Under the pieces are notes generated by a model. That model searched no databases and had not been told where the DNA came from. It saw only the letters and a list, made by a program, of their open reading frames with translations. Positions 1 through 8,439 of a stretch of DNA of 64,000 nt are shown here, piece after piece. Both the position numbers and the translations under genes were made by a program. The first letter of the stretch is position 1; each line of letters begins with the position of its first letter. The stretch comes from an uncultured Clostridia bacterium (GTDB taxonomy: Bacteria; Bacillota; Clostridia; Oscillospirales; Ruminococcaceae), in NCBI GenBank assembly GCA_937906945.1, contig CALCUE010000035.1, positions 1 through 64,000 of the forward strand, in the 5' to 3' direction.

Positions 1-30
1 AATTAGTTCTTAACTGAAACAAAATAAAAA

Positions 31-56
31 CGCCCGGGAATCTCTCCTCCCGGGCG
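31..56 (-). terminator. Rho-independent terminator downstream of rqcP
   Basis: A 9-bp GC-rich stem (31-39 with 48-56) with an 8-base loop is flanked by an A-rich tract at 21-30, which is a U-run on the minus strand, and a T-run at 57-61. It can stop transcription leaving rqcP and also transcription arriving on the plus strand. Confidence 0.8.
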
Positions 57-63
57 TTTTTCC

Positions 64-306
64 TTATTCGATGACGCGGTAATTCTGTGCCGCGTCTTCT
101 TTTTTGGTCGCTTCCACGACGGAGAGGACCTGAACTTTCAGCGGACGCTGTCCCAGCTGAATTTCGATCACGTCGTCCTCTTTGATCTCATAGGAAGCCC
201 GGGCCACTTTTCCGTTGACGAGCACTCTTCCGGCGTCACAGGCTTCGTTGGCGACGGTGCGCCGCTTAATGAGCCTCGTCACTTTCAGATATTTATCCAG
301 ACGCAT
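64..306 (-). CDS. rqcP: RqcP/YabO-type S4-domain RNA-binding protein
   Basis: An 80-residue protein made almost wholly of an S4 RNA-binding domain (MRLDKYLKVTRLIKRRT at the start, then the GRVLVNGKVA turn). The family (YabO, renamed RqcP) binds the stalled 50S-peptidyl-tRNA complex and helps RqcH add C-terminal alanine tails during ribosome quality control. Length and start match the family. It follows hup and mazG on the same strand, the gene neighbourhood seen in many Bacillota (yabN-yabO). A Hsp15-like role in recycling 50S subunits is the alternative reading of the same fold. Between hup and this gene lies a strong terminator (367-400) and a second short hairpin (338-357), so its expression may be set by read-through. 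Confidence 0.88.
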   Translation of the reverse strand: MRLDKYLKVTRLIKRRTVANEACDAGRVLVNGKVARASYEIKEDDVIEIQLGQRPLKVQVLSVVEATKKEDAAQNYRVIE

Positions 307-366
307 GGATTTTTCCTTTCCGAGTCATTCTCTTTGCTTTCCGGCAAAAGCCGGAAAATCTTCGGT

Positions 367-400
367 AAAAAAAGTCCCCTGCCCCAAACGGGCAGGGGAC
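367..400 (-). terminator. Terminator downstream of hup
   Basis: An 11-bp stem (374-384 with 390-400) with a 5-base loop is followed on the minus strand by a run of seven U residues (plus-strand A at 367-373). It is a canonical intrinsic terminator placed between hup and rqcP. Confidence 0.85.
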
Positions 401-415
401 AAATCATTTCAAAAC

Positions 416-691
416 TTATTTGGAGACGGCTTCTTTAAGAGCTTTTCCGGCTTTGAAGGACGGAAGTTTGGAAGCTTCGATGGTGATTTCTTCACCGGTT
501 CTCGGGTTGATGCCTTTTCTGGCGGCACGATCTTTTACTTCAAAAGTACCGAAACCGACAAGCTGAACGGTCTCACCGTTGGCAAGAGCCTCGGTGATGG
601 CGTCAAGGGCGGAAACAACAAATTTTTCGCTTTCTTTTTTGGAAGCGCCGGTTTTGGTTGCAACAGCTGCAATAAGTTCAGATTTGGTCAT
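416..691 (-). CDS. hup: HU-family histone-like DNA-binding protein
   Basis: A 91-residue HU protein. It begins MTKSELIAAVATKTG, has the helical dimerisation half with the GFGTFEV turn near residue 47, and the beta-arm hallmark residues around NPRTGEEI near residue 62, which insert into the DNA minor groove. HU homodimers bend and compact DNA and act as architectural factors for replication and repair. A GGAGGT ribosome site precedes the ATG. It sits between mazG and rqcP, as in related genomes, and has its own strong terminator just downstream, as expected for an abundant protein. Confidence 0.95.
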   Translation of the reverse strand: MTKSELIAAVATKTGASKKESEKFVVSALDAITEALANGETVQLVGFGTFEVKDRAARKGINPRTGEEITIEASKLPSFKAGKALKEAVSK

Positions 692-734
692 TTTTAATTA
701 CCTCCATTTTGTAGTCGCGGTCATGCCGCAAAAA

Positions 735-1538
735 TTAGCATTGTTTTTTCTTGGCTTCCTGCCAAAGGGATAAAAGTTCCTCATCACTGCACTGGGAAAG
801 GTCTTTGCCGAGAGAGGAAGCTGTTTCCTCCGCTATACGGAACCGGCGGATAAATTTTTCCGTCGATGCCGTCAGACATTCTTCCGGATCCAACTCCAAC
901 TTTCGTGCCAACCCGACGGTGGCAAAAAGAAGATCGCCCAACTCCTCGGTGTCACGCTTTCTGTCGCCTTCGGCGACAGCCCCCAAAAGTTCCGTTTCCT
1001 CTTCCCGGACTTTGTCCCAAGCCTCCTTCGGAGTTTCGGAACAACCCAGCGCCCTTTCGGCGCGCTGTTGAACTTTTGTGGCCCGCATCAGCGCCGGAAG
1101 CTGTTTCGGAACCGCTTCCAGCGTTTCCGTCCCGGTCTTCTGACCCTTGGTCTCCTTTTTGATCTCTTCCCAACGGGAATGGACCGCGTCCGCGTCGGAC
1201 AGCGATTCTTCCCCGAAAATATGAGGATGTCTAACGATGAGCTTTTTGCAGATCCCATCGCAAACGTCATTAAAAGTAAAAGAACCCCGTTCTTTTTCCA
1301 TTTGGGCGTGGAACACGACCTGCAGGAGCACGTCGCCCAGTTCCTCCCGAAGAAGGACCGGATCCTCCTTGTCGATGGCCTCCACCGCTTCATAGGTTTC
1401 CTCTATGAAGTTCTTCCGGATGGAAGCGTGGGTCTGTTCCCGATCCCACGGACAGCCGTTTTCGCTTCGGAGCAAAGCCATGATCTCGAGCAGATCCCCG
1501 ATCTCATACCGTTCTTTCCGAACAAACTCACTCTGCAT
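735..1538 (-). CDS. mazG: Nucleoside triphosphate pyrophosphohydrolase MazG
   Basis: A 267-residue all-alpha NTP pyrophosphohydrolase with two MazG repeats. The first holds the acidic metal-binding cluster (NFIEETYEAVEAID, then REELGDVLLQ); the second has ELGDLLFATVGLARK near residue 200. MazG hydrolyses (d)NTPs to the monophosphate and pyrophosphate, clearing damaged nucleotides and influencing ppGpp levels in E. coli. Unlike B. subtilis YabN, it has no N-terminal SAM-methylase-like domain. The ATG is preceded by GGAGAGGT. It lies upstream of hup in the same direction. Confidence 0.93.
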   Translation of the reverse strand: MQSEFVRKERYEIGDLLEIMALLRSENGCPWDREQTHASIRKNFIEETYEAVEAIDKEDPVLLREELGDVLLQVVFHAQMEKERGSFTFNDVCDGICKKLIVRHPHIFGEESLSDADAVHSRWEEIKKETKGQKTGTETLEAVPKQLPALMRATKVQQRAERALGCSETPKEAWDKVREEETELLGAVAEGDRKRDTEELGDLLFATVGLARKLELDPEECLTASTEKFIRRFRIAEETASSLGKDLSQCSDEELLSLWQEAKKKQC

Positions 1539-1587
1539 TTGACGACCTCTCCTATTTTATCGTAAATGGCGGATTTTTGCAAGCTTT

Positions 1588-3339
1588 TTAACGCAATAAA
1601 TGGATTTTTTTCAGATATTTCGCAAGTTTTTCGCCTTTGGGCAGCATCTTGAAGTCCCGCTCCGTAATCGCGCGGATCCAGAAGATCACCAGGAAATAGA
1701 CAAGAGCCGCGCAACCGATGGCAAACACCGTCGCGATCCGCTCCGGCAGGAAAAGAGTGCCAAGCCAATAGCCACCCTTGGCCGCCAAAGCGCAAAGCGC
1801 CCCGGCAAATACCGTTTTGATAAAGATCTCATAAAGGTTGACGTGGATCTGTCCGCAGCGGTTGATCGCCACGATGTCCGCCACCATGATGAGGAAATAG
1901 CAGACCAAAGAGCCGTAAGGCGCCGCCTGAATGTTGAATTTCGGAATGGCGACAAAAATAAAGTTCAGCGCCAGTTTGATCGCCGCGCCACCGAGCATGA
2001 AGAAAAGCGGAAGCCGCTCTTTTCCGATACCCTGCAAAATGCTGTGGCAGGAAGCACTGGTGCAGACAAAAATAACAGTGATGCCCATCACCTTGAGAAG
2101 CGGCGCCGCGATCTCCACTTCCGTAAGGCGAAGGGGATAAAGAAGCGTCAGGATCTCTTTGGAAAGGACCGAAAGACCGAAGCCTGCCGGCACCGCCACA
2201 AGGGTCGTTAAACGCAGAACCGTATCAATGGAGTATTTGATGCGATGACGGTTATGCGAAGTCCAGGCCGCCGCCACGTTGGGCAGAGCGGCTGTTCCAA
2301 AGGTCAAGGCGATCGCCGGGACCAGATTGAACATGGTGACCGGCATACCGGAATAGACGCCGTACAGATAGTTCGGGATGCCGTCCAGACTGATCCCTTC
2401 CGGGAACAATCCTTCGTACATGGCAAGGACCGTGGCGCTGTCCAACCGGATGGCGTAACCAAGCCGGCTCATCAGCGAAACAAGGTCGATAAGGTTTGTG
2501 ATGTTCGTCGAAAGCGTCGCCAGACAGACCGGAATGGAAATGGTGACAAGGGCTTTCAAAATCACCTTTTTGGGGGTCGCTTCCGGCGCGTCCAGAAGAT
2601 CCGCCTGCGAAAAGCCGTCGCCGTTTTTGTGGTAATGCCACATCATATAGAGCATACCCACCATCGTGGAGATCATGACGCCACAGATGGCGGCTGCCGC
2701 CGCGATGGGCGCTACGGCGCTGACCGCGGTCATCCCTTCCAGGGATATTCCAAGGTCAAGACCGTAAAAACTGCCCTTTTCCTCATAGACTTTGATGCCC
2801 CAGTTGGTGATCAGAAGCGTCATGGAAATGCCGACCAGCACCTTGACAACGGCCTCGATGACCTGGGAAATGGCCGTCGGGTACATATTCCGAAGGCCCT
2901 GATAATAGCCGCGGTAGGCGCTTGTCATGCAAAGGAAAAAGACCGCCGGGGAAAGCATGATGACGGAAATAAAAGCGCCGGGGTTGTCGCAGACCGTTCC
3001 CGCCAAAAACTTGCTGCCAAACAGCATGATAAGGCTTCCGATACTGCCCGTCACAAGGAAGCAGGTCATGGAGATCTGGAAGATCCGCCGCACGTCGCGG
3101 TACCGCCCCAGCGTCACACATTCCGAAACCATTTTGGCGACCGCCACCGGAATTCCGGCCGTCGCCACCGTATAAAGCGGCGTAAAGATCGTATATGCCG
3201 TGTTATAATAGCCGAATCCCTCGCCGCCGATGATGTTCATCAGCGGAATTTTGTAAATGGCGCCGATGATCTTGACGATGATCGTCGCCGCGCTCAAAAT
3301 CAAGGCGCTTTGGAGGAAATTTTGTTTTTTTGAACTCAT
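1588..3339 (-). CDS. SpoVB/PST-type polysaccharide flippase
   Basis: A 583-residue, very hydrophobic protein with about 14 predicted membrane helices and an N-terminus typical of SpoVB/YabM-like MOP-superfamily flippases (ILSAATIIVKIIGAIYKIP, then GFGYYNTAY). Members move undecaprenyl-linked glycans or peptidoglycan precursors across the membrane; SpoVB acts in spore cortex synthesis. Its position upstream of mazG and hup matches the yabM-yabN-yabO order in Bacillus. Whether it serves sporulation, vegetative wall or capsule cannot be told from the sequence, so no symbol is given. Confidence 0.85.
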   Translation of the reverse strand: MSSKKQNFLQSALILSAATIIVKIIGAIYKIPLMNIIGGEGFGYYNTAYTIFTPLYTVATAGIPVAVAKMVSECVTLGRYRDVRRIFQISMTCFLVTGSIGSLIMLFGSKFLAGTVCDNPGAFISVIMLSPAVFFLCMTSAYRGYYQGLRNMYPTAISQVIEAVVKVLVGISMTLLITNWGIKVYEEKGSFYGLDLGISLEGMTAVSAVAPIAAAAAICGVMISTMVGMLYMMWHYHKNGDGFSQADLLDAPEATPKKVILKALVTISIPVCLATLSTNITNLIDLVSLMSRLGYAIRLDSATVLAMYEGLFPEGISLDGIPNYLYGVYSGMPVTMFNLVPAIALTFGTAALPNVAAAWTSHNRHRIKYSIDTVLRLTTLVAVPAGFGLSVLSKEILTLLYPLRLTEVEIAAPLLKVMGITVIFVCTSASCHSILQGIGKERLPLFFMLGGAAIKLALNFIFVAIPKFNIQAAPYGSLVCYFLIMVADIVAINRCGQIHVNLYEIFIKTVFAGALCALAAKGGYWLGTLFLPERIATVFAIGCAALVYFLVIFWIRAITERDFKMLPKGEKLAKYLKKIHLLR

Positions 3340-3360
3340 CCTGTCCTCCGTTCTCTCAGC

Positions 3361-3395
3361 AAAATTGTGACCGGAAAGAAACTCTTTCCGGTCAC
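3361..3395 (-). terminator. Hairpin terminator downstream of the deaminase gene
   Basis: A perfect 12-bp stem (3367-3378 with 3384-3395) with a 5-base loop follows the stop of the 3413-4696 gene on the minus strand and is trailed by AATTTTG. The U-run is short, so termination may be incomplete; about 30 bases further on the flippase gene begins, with no promoter visible between. Confidence 0.65.
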
Positions 3396-3412
3396 GGAAA
3401 ATTTAAGATCGA

Positions 3413-4696
3413 TCAGACCTGCTCCAGAATTTTCGGAAGATAATAACTGGTCTTTTCGTAAACTTTATTGATGTCAATGGTCTTGAACTGACCGTCCCGA
3501 TAAAGAACGTCACCGTCCACCATGGTCAGAACCACGTCGGAAGCCTGCGCCGCGAAAACAAGGTGGGTCAGAACGTCATAGCAGGGCGTCAGGTGCGGGC
3601 GATTGAAATCAATGACCGCCAAATCCGCTTTGTTGCCTTTTTTGATCAGCCCGGTATCCGTTCTGCCCTGGGCGATGGCGCCGTTGACCGTCGCCATCTT
3701 GAAGATCTCTTTCGGGGAAACGGCGTTGGCGTCGCCGCTCTTTCCGCGGGCGATCATCGCCGCCAGCCGCATTTCCTCAAACATATTGAGGACGTTGTTG
3801 CTGGAAGCGCCGTCCGTGCCAAGCGCCACATTGACGCCGGCGTCCAGAAGCTTTCTGACCGGCGCGAAACCGGAACCGAGCTTCATGTTGCTGGACGGGC
3901 AATGGGTCACCGTAACGTTGTGTTTCGCGAGGATCTCGATGTCCTTATCCTCGACCCATACGCAATGAGCCAGGTTCGTCCGGGACTCGAACACACCGCA
4001 TTTTTCAAAAAGCTGAACCGGCGTCATGCCGTATCTCTGCTTGCATTCCTCATGCTCGCTTTTCGTCTCCGAGGCGTGGATATGAAGTCCGTAGCCGTTT
4101 TCCGCGGCGATAGCGGCAATATCTTTGATGACCGCTTCCCCATTGGTATATTCCGCGTGGAAAGAAGCGTCCACCACGAAGCGTCCCCGGCTGTGACCGT
4201 ATTTATCGAGCATTTCCATCGTCATCGGGTACTCGTGGGTCTCTTTGAAACGCTTGGCGTCTCCGGCAACGACACCGTTGCAGAAATTGCATTTCAAACC
4301 GGCTTCCTGCGCCACTTTGGCCGCGATCGGATCCCGCATATACATATCGGAGCAGGAGGTCGTACCGCTTGCCATCATCTCGGCCATGCCGAGAAGACCG
4401 GCCCAATAAATGCTGTTGTCGTCCCATTTGGCTTCAAACGGGAAAATTTTTCCGAACAGCCATTCTTTCAGCGGAAGATCCTCGCCGTAACCACGGAGAT
4501 AGGTCATCGCCACATGCGTATGGTTGTTGACAAAACCGGGAATCAGCACTTTGCCCCGTCCGTCATAAACCTCACCATAGCCCCAATCCGGTTTCACGGT
4601 CGAAATATAGTCGATCACACCGTTTTTGGTACCGACATAGGCGTGCTCAACCGGATTGAAATTTTCATCAATATAGGTGATATCCTTGAAAAGCAT
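3413..4696 (-). CDS. mtaD: Amidohydrolase, 5-methylthioadenosine/S-adenosylhomocysteine deaminase type
   Basis: A 427-residue zinc amidohydrolase. Metal-binding and catalytic motifs in order are NNHTHVAMT, HASETKSEHEE, the histidine in THCPSSNMKLGSG and TDGASSNN. The family deaminates MTA, SAH or adenosine to the inosine form. I start at the ATG at 4694-4696 (MLFKDITYIDENF), which has GGAGGAG just upstream; a longer reading frame adds 29 residues that run back into the phosphorylase gene and look non-coding. Only five bases separate it from the purine nucleoside phosphorylase, so the two should be co-transcribed and act in sequence. A guanine or cytosine deaminase role is less likely but not excluded. 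Confidence 0.85.
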   Translation of the reverse strand: MLFKDITYIDENFNPVEHAYVGTKNGVIDYISTVKPDWGYGEVYDGRGKVLIPGFVNNHTHVAMTYLRGYGEDLPLKEWLFGKIFPFEAKWDDNSIYWAGLLGMAEMMASGTTSCSDMYMRDPIAAKVAQEAGLKCNFCNGVVAGDAKRFKETHEYPMTMEMLDKYGHSRGRFVVDASFHAEYTNGEAVIKDIAAIAAENGYGLHIHASETKSEHEECKQRYGMTPVQLFEKCGVFESRTNLAHCVWVEDKDIEILAKHNVTVTHCPSSNMKLGSGFAPVRKLLDAGVNVALGTDGASSNNVLNMFEEMRLAAMIARGKSGDANAVSPKEIFKMATVNGAIAQGRTDTGLIKKGNKADLAVIDFNRPHLTPCYDVLTHLVFAAQASDVVLTMVDGDVLYRDGQFKTIDINKVYEKTSYYLPKILEQV

Positions 4697-4701
4697 ACGG
4701 A

Positions 4702-5532
4702 TTATTCCTCCTCCATGACTCGTACCGCGGTGTGAAGCAGCTTTCCGTAAGTGTCTTGCACGGCGGCAAAAGCCTCTTCGCATTCCTCTGCCGTCAACGG
4801 CTGATCCAGAACACCGGCCGCCATGTTGGACATGAAGGAAATGCCGAGTACCTTCATGTTGCAGGCCGCCGCCATAATGGCTTCCGGTACCGTGCTCATT
4901 CCCACCATATCAGCGCCGAGAATCCGGAGCATCCGGATCTCCGCCGGCGTTTCGAACTGAGGACCGGGCATATAGGCATAGACGCCGGTTTTGAGATCGA
5001 TCTTCGTCTCAGCCTTAAAGGCTTCTTTCAAACGGCTGCGGTAATCGCGGCTGTACGTATCGCTCATATCAAAGAATTTTCCGGTTCCGAACATCGTGGC
5101 GTCCACGCCGCGAAGCGGGCTGTCATTGAAGAATTTGATATGATCCTCGATAAGCACCAAATCGCCCGGCTTATAGTTTTCGTTTATCGCTCCGGAAATA
5201 TTGGTCATGACGATTTTTTTAACGCCCAACGCTTTGAGCACGGCGATGGGATAGGCACATTCTTCCATGGAATCGCCGTCGTAATAATGAAGCCGTCCGG
5301 ACAGCACCGCCACCGGAATTTTATCCAGTGTTCCGATGATCAGCGTTCCTTCCTGATTTCCCATTTGTGTTCCGTTCCAACGAGGAATGTTCTTATAGGG
5401 AATTCTCGTAACGCTTTCCATATCGTTCAAAATGGGGTTCATGCCGTTTCCGAGAATGATGGCGACTTTCGGGCGGACCCTTGTCTGCGCCATAATATAC
5501 TCTGCGGAGCCTTTTACTTGATTATACGTCAT
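4702..5532 (-). CDS. Type-I purine nucleoside phosphorylase with variant active site
   Basis: A 276-residue trimeric-class PNP. Family motifs seen are GRLHYYDGDS, the GADMVGMSTVPEAIMA block and SNMAAGVLDQ. Two usual active-site residues are changed: the phosphate-loop Ser in the GSG motif is Asn29 (ILGNGMNP), and the His that normally contacts the ribose 5'-hydroxyl (the xHEEV region) is Ala248 (LTAEEC). PNPs cleave (deoxy)inosine or guanosine to base and ribose-1-phosphate. With the neighbouring MTA/SAH-type deaminase, these changes fit a substrate with a different 5' group such as methylthioinosine; that is inference. GGAGG precedes the ATG. Confidence 0.85.
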   Translation of the reverse strand: MTYNQVKGSAEYIMAQTRVRPKVAIILGNGMNPILNDMESVTRIPYKNIPRWNGTQMGNQEGTLIIGTLDKIPVAVLSGRLHYYDGDSMEECAYPIAVLKALGVKKIVMTNISGAINENYKPGDLVLIEDHIKFFNDSPLRGVDATMFGTGKFFDMSDTYSRDYRSRLKEAFKAETKIDLKTGVYAYMPGPQFETPAEIRMLRILGADMVGMSTVPEAIMAAACNMKVLGISFMSNMAAGVLDQPLTAEECEEAFAAVQDTYGKLLHTAVRVMEEE

Positions 5533-5559
5533 TTTTCTGCCTCCGTGTCTTTTTTTATC

Positions 5560-6006
5560 TCAATTCGATTCTTCGTCCGTTTTTTCCTCAACGATCCATT
5601 CGACTTCCACTTCGTCGTCCTCATCGTCTTCGTCCGCTTCCTCGAAAGCCTCTTCCATCATATTGTCCAGTTCTTCTTCGATGTCCTCGTCTTCCTCTTT
5701 CGGGAGCGCTTTTCCGGCTTTGACGGCTTCCACTTCCCGATAGATCTCCTCGATCCGCTCAAAATCGGCGTCCAGTTCCTCAAACAGCGCTTTCTGTCCT
5801 TCGCTGACGTCTTCTTCATTTTTATAGCCGCCGTAAACCAGTTCGCCCAATTCCTCATAGCAGGACTGGATCTTTCCCTTGAGTTTCATTTTTTCCACGC
5901 GGAGTTTGGAAAGCTCAATGGTCTCGCTGGTTTTCTTTTCCACCTGTTTGGAAGCGTTTTTAAGGTCCGAACGAAGGCCCTTGATAATATCGTCAAAATC
6001 AGACAT
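5560..6006 (-). CDS. Acidic coiled-coil protein of unknown function
   Basis: A 148-residue protein starting MSDFDDIIKGLRSDLKNASKQ; the ATG at 6004-6006 has AAGGAGAG about eight bases upstream, better than a longer start 15 codons earlier. Residues 1-75 look helical and coiled-coil forming with a Lys-rich stretch (LSKLRVEKMKLKGK); the last 50 residues are extremely Asp/Glu-rich. There is no membrane segment or signal peptide. The amphipathic N-half resembles short proteins annotated only as hypothetical in Clostridia. It has its own promoter (6040-6068) and reads toward the phosphorylase gene 27 bases away. No function can be assigned. Confidence 0.75.
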   Translation of the reverse strand: MSDFDDIIKGLRSDLKNASKQVEKKTSETIELSKLRVEKMKLKGKIQSCYEELGELVYGGYKNEEDVSEGQKALFEELDADFERIEEIYREVEAVKAGKALPKEEDEDIEEELDNMMEEAFEEADEDDEDDEVEVEWIVEEKTDEESN

Positions 6007-6039
6007 CTCTATCTCTCCTTCACAAAATTTTCCTTTATA

Positions 6040-6068
6040 ATTATATACCATTCCACTTTATAAATCAA
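6040..6068 (-). promoter_or_regulatory. SigA-type promoter for the acidic protein gene
   Basis: On the minus strand, TTGATT (6063-6068) and TATAAT (6040-6045) are 17 bases apart, about 35 bases upstream of the ATG at 6006. It probably also drives the phosphorylase and deaminase genes. Confidence 0.65.
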
Positions 6069-6083
6069 TAAAAAGAGAAAAAT

Positions 6084-7019
6084 CTATCCGATAAATTCTC
6101 GCAAAAGCGAGGTTTGCGGCACTTTTTCGGTCAAAAGCCCCGAAAAGGCCGAAAGTTTCTCCAGAATTTCCTGTGCCATCGAAAAAGAGGGCGATTTTTC
6201 CGTCACTTTTTCCAGTACCGGACACAAAATTGTCCGATAGACCGCCGGCTCATAGCTGAACGAGGTATCCAGAATAAGATCCGCTGTCTCCCGGAACGGA
6301 TCCACATAGATCCGTTCTCCCCGCCGCACGCTTTCCCATTGTTCCAGCGTTTTTTCCTCCGGCCAGTTGCGGAATTTCTCGTCCCGGATCATCCGGCGCA
6401 TCAAGCGGACCTCCTTGGCGGAAAAATTTTCTTTTCCGCCGAAAAGATATTCTTTTTCCGGACGGATGGAAAGACGAAAAACGCCTTCCTTCGGAAGGGT
6501 CTCGCCCAGAAGCGGATAGAGCGCGTAAATTCCCTCAATGACAAGGACCCCGTTTTCCGAAAGGGATACGGTGTTCCAACGCTCGCTTCTCTGCTGTTTT
6601 GTGAAATCGAACGTCGGGAACCGGGAGACCCCGTCTTTCAGAAGTTCGGAAAGGCAAAGCTGCACCCGCTCCAGATCCAGTCCCTGGATGCTCTCCATGT
6701 CATAGGTCCCGTCCTCGTTTTTCGGAAGATAGTCCAGCCCCAGATAAAAATCATCCAAAGAGACCCGTCCGGCTTCCCGTCCCTTGCTTTTAAGGGCTTC
6801 GCAAAGCTTTTCGGCGAAGGTCGTCTTCCCCGAAGCGGAAGGACCTGAAAGAAGAACGACCTTTCGTCCTTCTCCGGCCAAAAATAACCGGTTCACCGCC
6901 TCGGAAAGACCTTTTTCGAACTCCGTTTCCGCTTCGCCGATAACCCGTTCCGGTTCCTCTCGCAGAAGCTCATTCAGCGTTTCCACCTCGATCGTCCGCG
7001 ACAAGCGGATATCGCTCAT
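6084..7019 (-). CDS. Uridine kinase-like nucleoside kinase
   Basis: A 311-residue P-loop kinase. Walker A is GPSASGKTTF near residue 60, followed by the SLDDFYLGLDYLP substrate region near residue 90 and the GIYAL strand after the Walker-B-like VLVIE. This is the uridine kinase/phosphoribulokinase superfamily, but the protein is about 100 residues longer than Udk, with an extra N-terminal segment and a C-terminal helical part, as in the Clostridial 'nucleoside kinase' group often found beside hemZ. The true substrate is uncertain. Its start overlaps the end of hemZ by 50 bases; AGGTGA lies nine bases before the ATG. Confidence 0.8.
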   Translation of the reverse strand: MSDIRLSRTIEVETLNELLREEPERVIGEAETEFEKGLSEAVNRLFLAGEGRKVVLLSGPSASGKTTFAEKLCEALKSKGREAGRVSLDDFYLGLDYLPKNEDGTYDMESIQGLDLERVQLCLSELLKDGVSRFPTFDFTKQQRSERWNTVSLSENGVLVIEGIYALYPLLGETLPKEGVFRLSIRPEKEYLFGGKENFSAKEVRLMRRMIRDEKFRNWPEEKTLEQWESVRRGERIYVDPFRETADLILDTSFSYEPAVYRTILCPVLEKVTEKSPSFSMAQEILEKLSAFSGLLTEKVPQTSLLREFIG

Positions 7020-8439
7020 AAAAATCTTTCACCTGCTCTTTTCTTTCGTGGATGTTCGCGTACCGTTCTACGTATTCATACGGGAATTTGTAGTTGAACA
7101 CCCGTTCGATTTTCGGGCCGTGCGGCGCTTTCATCTTGGTCACGCCGCCGGCACCCGTTGCCAGAATGGTATGCGTTTCATCCATGATAAAGACGTTATA
7201 AACGCCTTCTTTTCCCGGTTTGCAGAAGCCGGTATTTTCCAGATTGTCGATGGTCCCTTTCTGGCGATAAAGATAATAGGGCACGTAACCGGCTTTGGCA
7301 AACCGGTCAAAGGCGTATTCGTTCATGGCGTCCGCGGTGTTGGCGAAAACTCGCTGATAATCCGGCGCCAGATTGGCTCCATGCTTGACCGTCAGCGTAT
7401 GAAGGGTAATGTTTTCCGGTTCCAGTTTCAGCACCTCGTCAATGGTATGCTTGAAACTTTCCAACGTATCGCCGGGAAGTCCGGAGATAAGGTCCATATT
7501 GATGCTTTCAAAATCAAAAGTCCGGGCCAGGCGATACGCTTCCACAATGTCCGCGGCGGTATGACGGCGTCCGATGTTTTCGAGCACGTCGTCATTCATC
7601 GTCTGGGGGTTGATGCTGATGCGGCCAACTCCGTTTTTTCGCATCACTTCCAGTTTTTCTTTGGTAATGGTGTCCGGTCGTCCGGCCTCTACCGTAAGTT
7701 CCCGGACGCCTTTCATATCGAAGCAGCGGTTGACCGTGCTCAAAACCCGATCCAGCTGTTCCGCCGTGAGCACTGTCGGCGTTCCGCCTCCCATATAGAC
7801 CGTTTCCAGATGAAGTCCCAGTTCCTCAATAAGCGTCGCCGTGCTCTCCAGTTCCATACAAAGTAACTCCACGTACTGCGGAATCAGCTTCGCCGCCTTC
7901 TCAATGCTGTGAGAGGTGAATGAACAATAGGAACAGCGGCTCGGGCAGAACGGAATGGAAATATAGATGCTCACCGATTCCGGACGGGACAGCGAACGGA
8001 TCGCTACCTCATGGCGCATTGTTTCCAGCAAGAGGTCCAGTTTTTCCTCGCTGACAAGCCGTTCTTCCTTCAGCTTCCGGCGGATTTTCTCCTCAGAAAG
8101 GCCCTGATCCCGAAGCATCATGGCCAGTTTGACCGGACGGATCCCGGTCAATGTCCCCCATTTCGGCACGATCCCCGTCAATTCCGAAAGAAGGTGAAAG
8201 GTCAGTCTTTCCAGACTTCCGGGCAGACTGCCTTCTTCGGTGATCTCCTCCCGTTCCGCCGTCTTTCCGTCCATGTCGGCTTTGACCACCAGACGGTTCC
8301 CAAAAACGGCGGTATAGACGTAATCTTTCGCGGGAATTTCCGCGTTTTCCCATATTTTAAGCTCTTTGCCGTGTAAAAACATGCGGCAAAGAGCTTCGAT
8401 CTCATAATGATAAGGATGGGAGTCAATGACTAAAATCAT
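6970..8439 (-). CDS. hemZ: Coproporphyrinogen dehydrogenase HemZ (radical SAM)
   Basis: A 489-residue radical SAM enzyme of the HemN/HemZ family. The [4Fe-4S] cluster motif is CPSRCSYCSF near residue 167, followed by the glycine-rich YMGGGTPTVL and the INPQTMND block. An N-terminal extension of about 160 residues separates HemZ from HemN. HemZ is assigned oxygen-independent oxidation of coproporphyrinogen III, although no other heme gene is in this window and some HemN-like proteins bind or transfer heme instead. Its ATG overlaps the stop of the upstream MBL hydrolase gene (ATGA), which points to translational coupling. Confidence 0.88.
   Translation of the reverse strand: MILVIDSHPYHYEIEALCRMFLHGKELKIWENAEIPAKDYVYTAVFGNRLVVKADMDGKTAEREEITEEGSLPGSLERLTFHLLSELTGIVPKWGTLTGIRPVKLAMMLRDQGLSEEKIRRKLKEERLVSEEKLDLLLETMRHEVAIRSLSRPESVSIYISIPFCPSRCSYCSFTSHSIEKAAKLIPQYVELLCMELESTATLIEELGLHLETVYMGGGTPTVLTAEQLDRVLSTVNRCFDMKGVRELTVEAGRPDTITKEKLEVMRKNGVGRISINPQTMNDDVLENIGRRHTAADIVEAYRLARTFDFESINMDLISGLPGDTLESFKHTIDEVLKLEPENITLHTLTVKHGANLAPDYQRVFANTADAMNEYAFDRFAKAGYVPYYLYRQKGTIDNLENTGFCKPGKEGVYNVFIMDETHTILATGAGGVTKMKAPHGPKIERVFNYKFPYEYVERYANIHERKEQVKDFYERYPLVADDRGGNAE

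Noticed and set aside
4732..6063. A 443-codon plus-strand frame opposite the phosphorylase and acidic gene
   Set aside because: Phe-rich mirror of the Glu/Lys-rich acidic protein; it would also erase the promoter at 6040-6068.
6970..7019. A 50-base overlap of hemZ and the kinase considered as a frameshift or fusion
   Set aside because: Both proteins have complete family ends, and a ribosome site precedes the kinase ATG.
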